64,000 nucleotides of DNA from Archivesica marissinica (GCA_014843695.1 CM026401.1:44899485-44963484); one strand, 5' to 3'. Shown: positions 9,807 to 20,906, numbered from the stretch's first letter. Numbers and translations are program-made. Notes: generated by a model from the sequence alone, not told the origin.

Positions 9807-10382
9807 CACGTGCTCAATATAATTCCAATATGCAGTGTTCACCTATATAGTCCTATCATTTTATTTGTATATATGTTGAGGGCCTCGTGGTAGATTAACT
9901 TTTGCTAAATGAGTTATCTCGTAAAATATAGTCTTTATTATTATTATTAACAATTGGTTTTATTGTTTTTTTAATACATTTTCAATATTTTCGCTCAATT
10001 TCGTAATGCCATTTTTCACAACACTCTAAACAAAAAGCTATATTTCTTTATACATATAGATAATTGTATACAATTCGATTCATGAAAAGTGTTTCCATAA
10101 TATGTGAATGTACATGTATATAGAAATAAATGGGGTTACCCGGATAGGGGCCTCAAAATGAAAAATAAATAAATATCATAATCTAAATCTGTCGCCATAT
10201 ATGTTCATGCACTATCTCAGATTTATGCCATCACCATTGGCGTCATGTTCTACTACAATCAATGATCTAACAATCTCATGTCTGTAACCTACTGCTGTTG
10301 TCCTCAGAGTCACCTTCACTGTTTGATGTGAATGTGTATTAGCGTGCTGTGCAAGCTGTTTTCAAATCCCTAGTTACGATAA
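9807..10382. other. No recognised feature
   Basis: AT-rich sequence without a convincing frame, tRNA box or repeat match elsewhere in the window. Confidence 0.6.
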
Positions 10383-10510
10383 TAGGTTTAATAAGAAACA
10401 TTAGTCAGTTACTGCCCCTGAATACTCGTAATATTGGTCCTCTTAATTGGTTTCCTGTTTTTATCGCTGTTTCCTTTGCACCACATGTTTCCATTCTCAT
10501 CCATATTCTA
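10383..10510 (+). mobile_element. MITE family G, truncated copy
   Basis: Begins TTAATAAGAAACATTAGTC and continues through the TTTATCGCTGTTTCCTTTGC block, then breaks off. Confidence 0.65.
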
Positions 10511-10587
10511 GTCTTATAATTATGAAATTACATTCGGACCAGTTCATTTATCAAGATGGGTACTTTTGTCTAAAATTAGTAATACTA

Positions 10588-10661
10588 CTTGCAAAAAGTG
10601 CAGATCCTGATGAGACGGCTCGTCACGAGCCGGCTCATCTGGATCTACACTTTTTGTAAGC
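10588..10661. repeat. Palindromic hairpin repeat, ~74 bp
   Basis: CTTGCAAAAAGTGCAGATCC on the left pairs with GGATCTACACTTTTTGTAAG on the right, and the centre GGCTCGTCACGAGCC is itself a palindrome, so the whole segment folds on itself. Peptides of the type SADPDETARHE, encoded here by chance, are as I recall common in marine invertebrate ORF sets, which suggests a widespread short repeat. Confidence 0.75.
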
Positions 10662-10690
10662 CTATATAGAGGTATGTGGTGTTGAAAGGG

Positions 10691-11070
10691 TTAATGAGAA
10701 ACATTAGTCAGTTACTGCCCCTTAATACTCCTAAATAGTATATTGTTCAATTGGTTTCCTCTGTTTTTATCGCTGTTTCCTTTGCACCACATGTTTTCCA
10801 TTCTTATCCGTATTCGCCTTTTATAATTATGAAATTGTTAAATATCGACAGATATCCTTTAGCATGTCCAATGGATACCTTACTGTAAAAATTGGTTCAA
10901 TTAATTAACACAATTTTGATAAAATTACATTTATCCTAACGCAACATCTGTTTAGACGACAACAGTAAAAACAAAGGATTTCCAACTAAAAGGACAATAT
11001 ACATTTAGGGATAAATCTGACTTTATCCATCAAGGGTGGTAATAGACAAACCAGTAATGTCTCTCATTAA
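10691..11070 (+). mobile_element. MITE family G, full length, TTAA type
   Basis: Starts TTAATGAGAAACATTAG and ends GTAATGTCTCTCATTAA, inverted ends of ~17 bp with TTAA at each edge as in piggyBac-like elements. 380 bp, no coding sequence. Defines a family with relatives at 440, 10383, 13475 and 51020. Confidence 0.7.
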
Positions 11071-11229
11071 AACCACGTGTATGCTGTTAATGTCTCGTGT
11101 GAGCTATAATTCAGGCCCCGTAGCCAGCTTCTTTATGGGGGGGGGGGGGGAGGTCATTTCGAGGTGTTACTCTGTACACATATACCTCAGTACGTTCGAC
11201 TTATTTAATATAATACATAAAGTTTAAAC

Positions 11230-11402
11230 TTTTGGCGCGGATGAAAGCGTTCATGTTGCAGGAAACCGGAGTACCCGGAGAAAGCCCACCTGTCCGATCT
11301 GGCGACCACCGTACCATCTCACATACTTCCCGATTCGAGGATCGAACTCGGGTTGCATTGGTGAGAAGCGAGCTCGCTAACCACTGCGCTAATCGGACAG
11401 CC
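11230..11402 (-). mobile_element. SINE family C, lacking the 3' tail
   Basis: Good head (CTGTCCGATTAGCGCAGTGG) and body on the minus strand. It stops at GCTTTCATCCGCGCC, before the shared GAGTGATTAATATAAG tail. Confidence 0.8.
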
Positions 11403-11469
11403 AAATATAATACATCTCATAGGAGATCAATGGAACAATAAAATGTTTATTGTATTGTTGTCCACTCTT

Positions 11470-11760
11470 TGTGTTTTACGTTTATTTATCCTCGCTACTG
11501 GTTGCTCATATGAGCGACGCCTCCTGAAGAGATTAGTCAATATAGATGTTTAGAGGTTAGTGCACTGATACAGACAGAGACCAATTCCCGAGTCTCCTCT
11601 GGTTCTTTTACGTGCACGATGTAAAGCACCGACACGAGAGCCTCGGTTTAAAGTCTCAGCTGAAAGACTGTTAATTGTACTAGGGTCAGACGTGGGGTCG
11701 AACCTGCGACCCCTAGATTACCAGTCCAGCGTGTTAACCACTGGACTACAGATCCGTCTG
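11470..11760 (-). mobile_element. SINE family A, full length
   Basis: Complete in reverse, with a clear Thr-like anticodon loop and the outer CAGACGGATC start at 11760. Confidence 0.87.
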
Positions 11761-12892
11761 TTGTTTTCCACTATCTATTATGTTGTAGGGTAGATTTCAG
11801 CCTTACGCGGTCTAATTTAATTCTCAGTATGGGGTAGTTTTGAAACACTATAAATGTTCTCTGCTATATTTATGATAACGTACTAGTACTTGTGTGCCAT
11901 TTATGATCAATGCTCAGCATTGTATGGTGTCGAGGAGATGTATAAGTCGTAGCGTTGTCGGATTTGTTGTTGCTAAGCAACGTGGCCTTAGCGGCGCGGG
12001 TTCGAAAGAGTTCTAAATATGGTTTATAATTGCACTCATAATTGTAAATACATGTCTGGACTATTCTATTCTGTTCAATTGCACTGGGAGCACCAACTTG
12101 AACTTGCTATAGCAGTGTGGGATCACACTATGCTTGTAACATAACCCTTAGAACAATTGTCGAGTTCAAACACCTGTGAATAAGGCATCGTCTGCATCTA
12201 ATGCGGATACTATAACTTAATCGATCTGATTGATTGAGACGTCTCATTGATTTCTGTTATTGCCTATGAATAAAGATACGGAATCATTTTTATCATTAAT
12301 TAAATAGAGAGTGTATATAATTTGCTATTGATTTGGAAACCATTGAACAATCAACGCATTGCTGTCATAAAAACGAACGGCAGTACGCACTTATCTACTT
12401 ATGTCCCAATTACGCATAATAATATGCCGTGTCTGGTAGAACATAAATAGCATTATAGTCGTTTATAATGTCGTCAGTGTCCGCACACTAGCACACAATC
12501 AAGTTGCTTCCTGCTTCGCTTGGTGACATGTTATGTAGGCCTAAATGAATATGATTCCGTTTCTATTAACGTTATTAACAAGATGCACTTAAATAATGCA
12601 CGATTAAGCGTTGGTTCAGTATAATATATGCGAACTTCTTTCATATACAGATTAATCAAGGGTTGATGCACGTCGTAACGAGAGTCGAGACAAAATAGTG
12701 TCGATATTGATCTATTGGGTTGCCGGAAATAGCTACCATCTATACACGGCAGTACAGGAGAGTTTCAATGACGTAAATCACTGACGTAAAGAAATTTAAA
12801 ACGAGGCACAGTCGGCTTTCCGCGTTCTAATTAACTAAGTAACATTTGATGGTTTTGGCTCGGTTTGTTTGCAGATAAACTCCACTAGTATG
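11761..12892. other. Unassigned unique sequence
   Basis: About 1.1 kb with no convincing exon, tRNA-like head or repeat. Two ACGTAAA/TGACGTAAA half-CRE-like sites lie near 12770-12787, which alone mean little. Confidence 0.55.
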
Positions 12893-13372
12893 GAGGGTGA
12901 CACCCCCCATCCCCTCTGAATCCCGAATACTTCTTATTTTTTCAGTGAGTCCCAAATACCACCTTATATTTTCGCTGAATCCCGAATACTTTTTAACCAG
13001 TTTAACACATTGAAAACACGCCCCCAAGAACATTTTGTCTGTTTACAGTAGTGCAAATGGTAAAATTGTTTATAAGGGAAGTAACCCTGGACATTATCTA
13101 AAGTCCGAATAGATCGTATAGGTCCATACATCAACAATTTACGTTTTATACACATACAATCGCTTTTGAAGCATGTTTCGTGGTATTGTTGTCGTTAAAT
13201 TGGTAATAGAGCGTATATTATTGTCCAAGAAAACAATTTATATTGGAAATCTTGCGTACTGAATACCAAAAGATGTTTTTATTGCGTACCGCGTACGACG
13301 CTCTTGCGTCCCGAATACGGGCTAAATAGGCCCTGAATCCCGCGTACCAAAGGGGGGGGGGGTGTCACCCTC
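12893..13372. mobile_element. TIR element M (~480 bp)
   Basis: GAGGGTGACACCCCCC at the left edge returns inverted (G-run then GTGTCACCCTC) at 13350-13372. The interior has repeated GAATCCCGAATAC motifs near both ends in opposite layout. No transposase. No clear target duplication. Confidence 0.6.
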
Positions 13373-13474
13373 ATTATGGTACATTGTAAACATTTTTGGG
13401 GAAATAAAATGCATGCCAATATAACGAATGCAATAACACATCGTTGGGAAGAGTTTATTTTCAATACACGCAAC

Positions 13475-13850
13475 GAAAGACATCGGTCAGTTACTGCCCC
13501 TGAATAATCCCTAAAAGTAGATAGGTCCTATTAAGTGTTTTCCTCTGTTTTTATCGTTGTTTCCTTTGCACAACATGCTAGAAATGTTATCCCACTATCG
13601 CTTCTTATGATTATTAAATTACTATATCTCAACAGATCTCCCACAGTATATGCATTGGGTAATTGTATTGTAAAATAATGTTATCACTTAATAAACACGT
13701 TTTTGATAAAACCACATTTATCATACCGCAACATCTGGTTAGGGCACAACAGTAAAAACAAAGGATTCTAACTAAAACGACCTATTCACATATTGGAATA
13801 AACCGGACTTTATCTGCCAAGGGAGATAATAGAAAATTACAGATGTCTCT
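13475..13850 (+). mobile_element. MITE family G, diverged copy
   Basis: Follows the 10691 copy along its length (CAGTTACTGCCCCTGAATA ... AGATGTCTCTCATTGAAA), with many substitutions, so an old insertion. Confidence 0.68.
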
Positions 13851-14342
13851 CATTGAAAAAAGCCTCTTTTAAAGTCGAACTTAAAGTTGATGATGATTTA
13901 GTTTCCTTGCCTTCACCTCCAGCAAACCATGTAGACGAACGTTCTCCGAATATTATATGTCGAGCGTTCTTAGCACACTCAACTATGGGATCTGACAGTT
14001 AGACATATTGTCGTCTAGGTCGATCCAGGGTCCATCCACACCTCCACCATTTCTGTAGAACAGCACTGCTGTAGCGTGTGTCCCGTGTCGCATGTTCAAC
14101 AATCAGACTGTTCCTGCATCCTACGATGTGCATGCCGTGAGGAGATCAGCCGGTGAATCGAAAGAAAAATGGCTGCCGTATTTATTCTGTTTACAGACGA
14201 TTAAACAGCGACGCGCACACGTGCAAACCGACGTTTATAAGAAAACAACATAATCGTTGTCATCAGTCCATCTTTCTCAGATATCCCTCGCGGGGGGTAC
14301 ATTCATCTCTCTCATATAATGTCTCGTTTAGTAGTCTCTCTA

Positions 14343-14568
14343 GGAGCCGTTACGATTGTGCCCTTAGGCTCTGCCAATAAATTCCACATCTCCCTCATGG
14401 CGATTGATTCCACCTTGAATGAGGTCTCCTGCATCCCTCTCCCTCTCCCCCTCTCCCCCTCTCTCTCTCACGAACACGGTTTCCATCAGGAATGAGGTCT
14501 CGAGAGCGATTAATCTAACGCTGTAAAAACTTGTTTCGCAATCGAGCTAAAATAAATTAGTATAAATC
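14343..14568 (+). mobile_element. SINE family B, head missing, CT-rich insertion
   Basis: Begins at GGAGCCGTTACGATTGTGCC. The GGAATGAGGTCTC block occurs twice around a CT-rich expansion (14430-14470). The tail is intact. Confidence 0.75.
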
Positions 14569-14635
14569 AACGCCAATACTTGATTTTGATTTCAACCTTT
14601 TATTGGCTTTCCCAGTTGAGATGTACCGTCAACCC

Positions 14636-14955
14636 TGTCTTAATCAGCCAGCCAACCAGGGAATCACAGAAAGTGGCTGCTTAGCACAGGTGACTGCTTA
14701 ATAGAGGTCAAATGTATAATAAAACAACATATTAGGAAGCTGGATGCTGGCTGCTTAGCACAGGTGGCTGCTTAATAGAGGTCAAATGTATAATAAAACA
14801 ACATATTAGGAAGCTGGATGCTGGCTGCTTAATACAGGTTGGCTGCTTAATAGAGGTCAAATGTATAATAAATCAACATATTAGGAAGCTGGATGCTGGC
14901 TGCTTAATACAGGTTGGCCGCTTAATGGAGGTGACCACTGACGCAGGATTGACTG
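14636..14955. mobile_element. MITE family H, copy with internal 73-bp tandem repeat
   Basis: TA at both edges (14634-14635, 14956-14957). Ends CCGTCAACCCTG and, inverted, CAGTCAATCCTG. Inside, a ~73-bp block (GGCTGCTTAATAGAGGTCAA ...) is present three times. Confidence 0.75.
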
Positions 14956-15132
14956 TAGTGCCTATTTCATATTATTTAGATAAATTATAACTACTCCAAA
15001 GCCTTCAGCAAACTTTCATGCTTTGCTATTCATATTAGTACTATTATAAATTAATACTATGCTATAAAATTATATTCATTTCGCGGTTGTACAAATGCGA
15101 TTAGACGACTGGTCATTAATCAATTGTTAACA

Positions 15133-15296
15133 CGTTGGAGGTCTCGTGTCAGTGCTTTACATCGTGCACGTAAAAGAACCACCGGAGACAGTGCTTTACA
15201 TCGTGCACGTAAAAGAACCACCGGAGACTCTGGAATGGGTTTTTGACGGTATCATTGCACTATCATCCAAACCTAAAATGCGTAATCTCTTCAGGA
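15133..15296 (+). mobile_element. SINE family A fragment with 43-bp internal duplication
   Basis: Body and tail only. The segment CAGTGCTTTACATCGTGCAC ... ACCGGAGA is present twice in direct order. Confidence 0.78.
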
Positions 15297-15297
15297 T

Positions 15298-15510
15298 GAG
15301 TCACCGTGGCCGAGTGGCTAAGGTCATCTGCTTCAAATCACTTGTACCACTGCAAGTTCGAATCCCACTGGTGTGTCGGATTCTTTCAGGAAGCTATGCA
15401 GTTGGCTTGTGGAAGGTCAGTGGTTATACCCGGGTACCCGACCGTACCTGAAATACTGCTCGAACGGGCATCCCGAGTCGTCATCCACCAATAATAGCTG
15501 GAGAGTCACC
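15298..15510 (+). mobile_element. SINE family E (type II tRNA-like head)
   Basis: Head: GTGGCCGAGTGGCTAAGG as an A box, GCAAGTTCGAATCCC as a B box, with long spacing between as in Ser/Leu tRNAs. The body contains GAAGCTATGCAGTTGGCTTG, GGGTACCC, CAGTATTTC (inverted) and AATAATAGCTGGAGAGTC, which recur at 38785 and 46780. Confidence 0.65.
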
Positions 15511-15524
15511 ACGTAGCCTAACAC

Positions 15525-15597
15525 ACACCGTGGTCGACTGGTTACGGTCGCGGACTTGTATAACAATATAACTTATCATCACTGATGGTCACTGGCG
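15525..15597 (+). mobile_element. SINE family D head fragment
   Basis: GTGGTCGACTGGTTACGGTC ... TATCATCACTGATGGTCAC matches the tRNA-like head of the copies at 23945 and 35970. Confidence 0.6.
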
Positions 15598-15599
15598 CG

Positions 15600-15650
15600 A
15601 GTGCACGCACGCACGCACGTGCGAGCGCGCGCGCGCACACACACACACTG
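15600..15650. repeat. Compound microsatellite (GCAC)n (GC)n (AC)n
   Basis: Alternating purine-pyrimidine sequence, able in principle to form Z-DNA. Confidence 0.9.
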
Positions 15651-15952
15651 TCTGAAATACTGCTCGTAGAGGCGATGGCAGTTTTACTAGATACATATAG
15701 AGATAGTTAAAATGATGACTATACAAAATAAGACATTATAAATGCTTGAATGTACGTTTATTGATAATCATTTTTATGACCATGCCTGCATCCATCGGGA
15801 TAATAATTAAACAATATGACATTTTGAGATTCTTGCAGAGTCATCCTTTTAAAAAACACATCCTGCAAATGTCAAGTAGATCTCTTAATTGGTTTTCGCG
15901 ATATGATGAACAAATATATAATAATAAAATGTTGCCTCGGAAACGCACACTA

Positions 15953-16216
15953 GCTCTGGACTGGTAATCCAGGGATTGTAGGTTCGATCCCCCGTCTGAC
16001 CCTAATAAAATTAACAGTCTTTCAGATGGGACGTTAAACCAAGGTCTCGTGTCGGTGCTTTACACTGTGCACGTAAAAGAACCAGAGGAGACTCTGGAAT
16101 GGGTCTCTGTCTGTATCATGCACTATCCTCCAAAATCTAAAATGACTAATCTCTTCAGGAGGAGTCGCTCATATGGGTAACCGGTAGCGACGATAAATAA
16201 ACGTAAAACCCACACT
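15953..16216 (+). mobile_element. SINE family A, head partly missing
   Basis: Starts at the anticodon stem (TCTGGACTGGTAATCC). Body and tail complete. Confidence 0.85.
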
Positions 16217-16472
16217 GTAAAACCCGAAATATCTCAAGAAACTAAACATATCCTTTTATAATTTTATTTAATTCAATCACTATAGTATTATTCTGCAAGA
16301 AATGTTGCATATAAAAACATAGGAATAGTTGTAACACATAACATACTACATAGTAACTTATTTGAATCCATTTCCTTGAATCCCTTCATACAATTTAAAC
16401 CGATTTCAAAACAAAATAGCCGAATCCGGTAATGCGGCCATTTTGTTGGCTATAAAGTGATACTAAAGTGAA

Positions 16473-16699
16473 CAGTTCGATCCCCCGTCTGACCCTAATA
16501 AAATTAACAGTCTTTCAGATGGGATGTTAAACCGAGGTCTCGTGTCGGTGCTTTACACCGTGCACGTAAAAGAACCAGAGGAGATTCTGGAATTGGTCTC
16601 TGTCTGTATCACTGCACTATCCTCCAAACTCTAAAATAACTAATCTCTTCAGGAGGTGTCGCTCATATGGGCAACCGGTAGCGACAATAAATAAACGTA
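16473..16699 (+). mobile_element. SINE family A, starting in the B box
   Basis: Begins GTTCGATCCCCCGTCTGACC and runs to the tail. It is part of the triplicated block. Confidence 0.83.
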
Positions 16700-16820
16700 T
16701 TTCCTAAATCCATTTCCTTGAATCCCTTCATACAATTTAAACCGATTTCAAAACAAAATAGCCGAATCCGTTAATGCGGCCATTTTGTTGACTATAAAGT
16801 GATAATAAAGTGAACAGTTC

Positions 16821-16889
16821 GACCCCCACCAAAAAAAACACCAACACCACCCCACACCCACAAAAACCAAAACACCACACACCCCCAAC
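16821..16889. other. A/C-only patch replacing a SINE body
   Basis: About 65 bases contain only A and C. The flanks are SINE-A (before: TTCGA; after: ATCTTCAGGAGGCGTCGCTC), so the patch stands where about 175 bases of SINE body should be. It looks like a consensus error in a collapsed repeat rather than real sequence. Confidence 0.6.
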
Positions 16890-17163
16890 TAAATACTAAT
16901 ATCTTCAGGAGGCGTCGCTCATATGGGCAACCGGTAGCGACATAAATAAACGTATTTCCTAAATCCATTTCCTTGAATCCCTTCATACAATTTAAACCGA
17001 TTTCAAAACAAAATAGCCGAATCCGTTAATGCGGCCATTTTGTTGACTATAAAGTGATAATAAAGTGAACAGTAATGAGATTTAAGTGGGAATGGAGTTT
17101 CAATTTGGTCAAGCAATTTGTTTTAAAAATTAGTTCCAATATATTGTTCAATATTTTGAAATA

Positions 17164-17706
17164 CAGTCAACCTGTGTTGGTGGTCACCTCTACTAAGCAG
17201 TCATAGTGGTCACCTCTACTAAGCAGTCAACCTGTGTTAGTGGTCACCTCTACTAAGCAGTCAACCTGTGTTAGTGGCCACCTCTACTAAGCAGTCAACC
17301 TGTGTTAGTGGTCACCTCTACTAAGCAGTCAACCTGTGTTAGTGGCCACCTCTACTAAGCAGTCAACCTGTGTTAGTGGCCACCTCTACTAAGCAGTCAA
17401 CCTGTGTTAGTGGTCACCTCTACTAAGCAGTCAACCTGTGTTAGTGATCACCTCTACTAAGCAGTCAACCTGTGTTAGTGGTCACCTCTACTAAGCAGCC
17501 AATCTGTGTTAGTGGTCACCTCTACTAAGCAGTCAACCTGTGTTAGTGGTCATCTCTACTAAGCAGTCAACCGGTATTAAGCAGCCAGTTTCCAGATTCA
17601 CAATATGCTGTTTTAGTATACATTTGACCTCTATTAAGCAGCCACCTGTGCTAAGCAGCCACTTTCTGAGATTCCCTTGGCTGGCTGCTTAACACAGGTT
17701 TGACTG
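17164..17706. mobile_element. MITE family H with a 34-bp terminal-repeat satellite
   Basis: TA at both edges (17162-17163, 17707-17708). Ends CAGTCAACCTGTG and, inverted, CAGTCAAACCTGTG. The left terminal sequence (AGTCAACCTGTGTTAGTGGT, CACCTCTACTAAGC) is repeated about 12 times at 34 bp before a normal right half. TA duplication and CAGT ends fit the Tc1/mariner-pogo superfamily. Confidence 0.8.
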
Positions 17707-18025
17707 TATGAGATAAGAAATTAATGCGTGTAGGCCAATAATGCCGAATTAATGTTAGGCCTGAGCTATATAAGGGAAGAATAGTTCAGAAATCATTAGG
17801 TCACCCTCTATAAATTAATAAATCTATCTATCTATTAACGTATTGCTATTTCAGTGCCTTTTGATGGTGTAATTAAGCAGCCTATAGGCTGCGTTGTTAA
17901 TGCCTGCGCTAAGAACTCCACACATGTGATTCGCCACTAAATAACGCAATACAAATATGAGTTCGATTCTAAGATGACCATAATATCTAAAAAGCGCAAA
18001 AGAAATTGATGCTAAGAGTGCGTAA

Positions 18026-18745
18026 ATGACGTCACAGCAATACACAATTGCTAGTAAAATGACGTCACAACCACACACAATTGCTAGTAAAATGACGTCA
18101 CAACCACACACAATTGCTAGTAAAATGACGTCACAGCCATACACAATTGCTAGTAAAATGACGTCACAACTATACACAATTGCTAGTAAAATGACGTCAC
18201 AACCATACACAATTGCTAGTAAAATGACGTCACAACCATACACAATTGCTAGTAAAATGACGTCACAACCATACACAATTGCTAGTAAAATGACGTCACA
18301 ACCATACATAATTGCTAGTAAAATGACGTCACAACCATACACAATTGCTAGTAAAATGACGTCACAACCATACACAATTGTTAGTAAAATGACGTCACAA
18401 CCACACACAATGCAAAAACCAAACCAACACAACAAAAACCACAAAACAAAAAACCACAACCACACAAAAAAACGTCACAACCACACACAATTGCTAGTAA
18501 AATGACGTCACAACCATACACAATTGCTAGTAAAATGACGTCACAACCATACACAATTGCTAATAAAATTACGTCACAACCATACACAATTGCTAGTAAA
18601 ATTACGTCACAACCACACAAAATTGCTAGTAAAATGAAGTCACAACCATACACAATTGCTAGTAAAATTACGTCACAACCATACACAATTGCTAGTAAAA
18701 TGACGTCACAACCATACACAATTGCTAGTAACATGACGTCAAGTT
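18026..18745 (+). repeat. 33-bp minisatellite, about 20 copies, with a perfect CRE in most
   Basis: Unit: AAAATGACGTCACAACCATA, CACAATTGCTAGT. By reading, 16 copies keep the palindrome TGACGTCA, the consensus site of CREB/ATF factors. Variant copies have TTACGTCA or TGAAGTCA. It is interrupted by an A/C-only patch. Long frames on both strands follow from the 33-bp period and are not genes. Confidence 0.92.
18409..18478. other. A/C-only patch inside the 33-bp array
   Basis: About 65 bases consist of A and C apart from the G and T at the start and end. They break the 33-bp phase. Same character as 16821-16889. Confidence 0.55.
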
Positions 18746-19014
18746 ATATTTTACTGATTTAAATACGGTAAGATCATTCTTTGCGTGTACAGATACAATT
18801 CCGAGCCATGTTAGAATAATATGCAAGATGCGTAATGTCGTGTTATCGTGTATTTTCTCCAGTTATGTTACCATAGCAACAACATTTATTTTAATCTCAA
18901 AATTACTTATTTATTGCAAGCACATTTGTGGAAAACAGAAATGCATATTGATAGAATGTATGCATGCTTAATCCGCCATCGTTAAAGTATATGCATACAT
19001 TGTATGTTAAACTT

Positions 19015-19345
19015 ACAGACGGATACGTAGTCCAGTGGTTAACATTTTGGAATGCGATCTTGGTTCCGCAGGTTCTACTCCTGTCTGACCCTAATACAAT
19101 TCATAATATTTCATATGGGACTTTAGCCGAGGTCTCGAGTTGTGCTTTACAATGTGCACGTAAAAGAACTACAGGAGATTCTGGAATGGGTATATGTCTG
19201 TATCATTGCACTATCCTCCAAACATCTAAAATGACTTATCTCTTCAGGAGGCACCGACACGACACATCGGTTTAAAGTCCCATCTGAAAGACTGTTCATT
19301 TTATTACGGTTAGACTGGGGATCGAACCTGCGACCCCTTAATTAA
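19015..19345. mobile_element. Two SINE-A pieces joined in opposite orientation
   Basis: 19015-19250 is a diverged plus-strand copy with a damaged anticodon region. 19252-19345 is the reverse strand of a body and head. They meet in the GGAGGC tail block. Confidence 0.75.
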
Positions 19346-19351
19346 AATTCC

Positions 19352-19445
19352 AGCTGGATAGCTTCCTCGTTTGAAATAATTCGCCACTTCCAGTTGGATT
19401 CTAATCCACCTGGACGAGAGGAAAGTGATTTGAAGTCAACGACAT
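19352..19445 (-). mobile_element. SINE family E fragment
   Basis: CAGCTGGATAGCTTCCTCG ... CCACCTGGACGAGAGGAAAG, matched by a second piece at 31855. Confidence 0.5.
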
Positions 19446-19687
19446 TATTGGCTAGGTCACGTTAAGTAGTAGTTGCACCATATCGGGTTACCCCCAGTTC
19501 ACCATAGTTTTAGAATTTGTGAACATCAGTTGGAACAGGAATTTTTTAATCTACGGCATCATAAATCGATGCTACATACAAGCGGGAATTGCATACTTGA
19601 GAAGAAATCATATGGAGCTGACGAGTTACGATGAATATTGTATGTATAGCTAGCTACATGTACACGGTTTATAAATGAGCTCATTAA

Positions 19688-20185
19688 TTTAAAGCGACAC
19701 TACATCAGTGAAATCGCAACTTTATACGGAATGTAATTTCCTATTATACGGTATAATTTTTATCCAAATATTCGCCTCAAAAACTGAGTATTTCAACTAA
19801 TAAACAAGCGTCGTATACGCGGTTTGTTGACATAACAACATAATGTAAACAGGGTCGACATACATGTGTAATACAACCTGTGTATCCCGAATAACGAGAT
19901 TTATGATACAGATTTATCGTTATATCTCACATACGTGCCTATGCATATTTATGTGTAGACTAATCTTAGTTAAATTTATTATCTCTAAGCGACAGTATCA
20001 AGCGTTTAGTATTGACTACAATGACAAAGAAATGTCAATTCAGGGATGCGTGGATGACAGGTATATGAAATCCTACTTTCACTTTTCAAAGTTCGTAGAC
20101 CACAAACATTGTTTATTTATTCCATATTTGTATTCGAATGTATTCGGGAGAAGTGTTTAGCTTTTTGCGATAATGTAGCTCTAAT
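19688..20185 (+). mobile_element. MITE family I, full length
   Basis: Starts TTTAAAGCGACACTACATC and ends in the inverted, weaker GATAATGTAGCTCTAA. ~495 bp. Shares CGTCGTATACGCGGTTTG and CTCTAAGCGACAGTATCA with the copies at 37058 and 39059. Confidence 0.72.
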
Positions 20186-20906
20186 AGACGTGGCATAATA
20201 AGGAATCCATTAACCCATATACATGCACAATACCTTATCCCATTTCACTTCATTTGCTCGGAATCTTAATATAATAGCGAGCTATAAGCGAGCACAGCGA
20301 GCTTTACGGTAACGCGAGTTGTAGTAAGAGAGTGTCGATATGTATCTAAATTAAAAGCTTCGTACCGGAAGTATACATTGTGGGAGCTAATGGAGGCCAC
20401 GTCGGGTCGTACGAAAATAGCTAATGGGTATATATCTTTATTACCTCCACTGACGGGAGAGCTACACAAAAGCACATACAAGTGCAAAACATATAGACAT
20501 TGAAATGACAAACATAAATGACATATATTGTAGTATATACATAAATGAAATAATTACATATTTATCATCAAGAACTATTCAGAGCTATTACATATGTACG
20601 TATATTTCACAAGACGTTCTCCAATGCATCTTTGATAACCAGCAAAAAAAAACCTTGACGAAACGAAATACAAGAATTATTTAAGGAATCATGTACGAAC
20701 AATTGTAATATGTATTGTGAAAACAATATTACAGATTGCATGTGAATTAGGTGTATGAAATACAATATATCAACGTTATTATGTACTTAATTACATAATG
20801 TTATTATATGCATTCAACAATGTATTTGCATATGTCCAGATACAGTCATTAGCAGAAACTCAGTTCTAAAGTAGCATTGAATGAAATGCTTTAACACTGG
20901 CTAATA
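20186..20906. other. LINE 3' flank or unassigned sequence
   Basis: No frame or repeat recognised. By position, the part next to 20906 may be the 3' UTR of the minus-strand LINE. Confidence 0.35.

Larger units (their letters stand above)
16365..17073 (+). repeat. Triplicated ~115-bp block with SINE-A pieces between copies
   Basis: The block from TCCATTTCCTTGAATCCC to AAAGTGAACAGT occurs at 16365-16480, 16708-16822 and 16964-17073. The first two are each followed by SINE-A sequence, giving a larger duplicated unit of about 340 bp, shortened to about 255 bp in the second interval. Confidence 0.85.

Noticed and set aside
17851..18762. Hydrophobic repeat protein (minus strand) or basic repeat protein (plus strand) over the 33-bp array
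   Set aside because: Both strands are open at once and broken by the A/C-only patch. No splice or start support.
20266..20511. 81-codon minus-strand frame next to the LINE
   Set aside because: No similarity recognised and composition like random AT-rich DNA.
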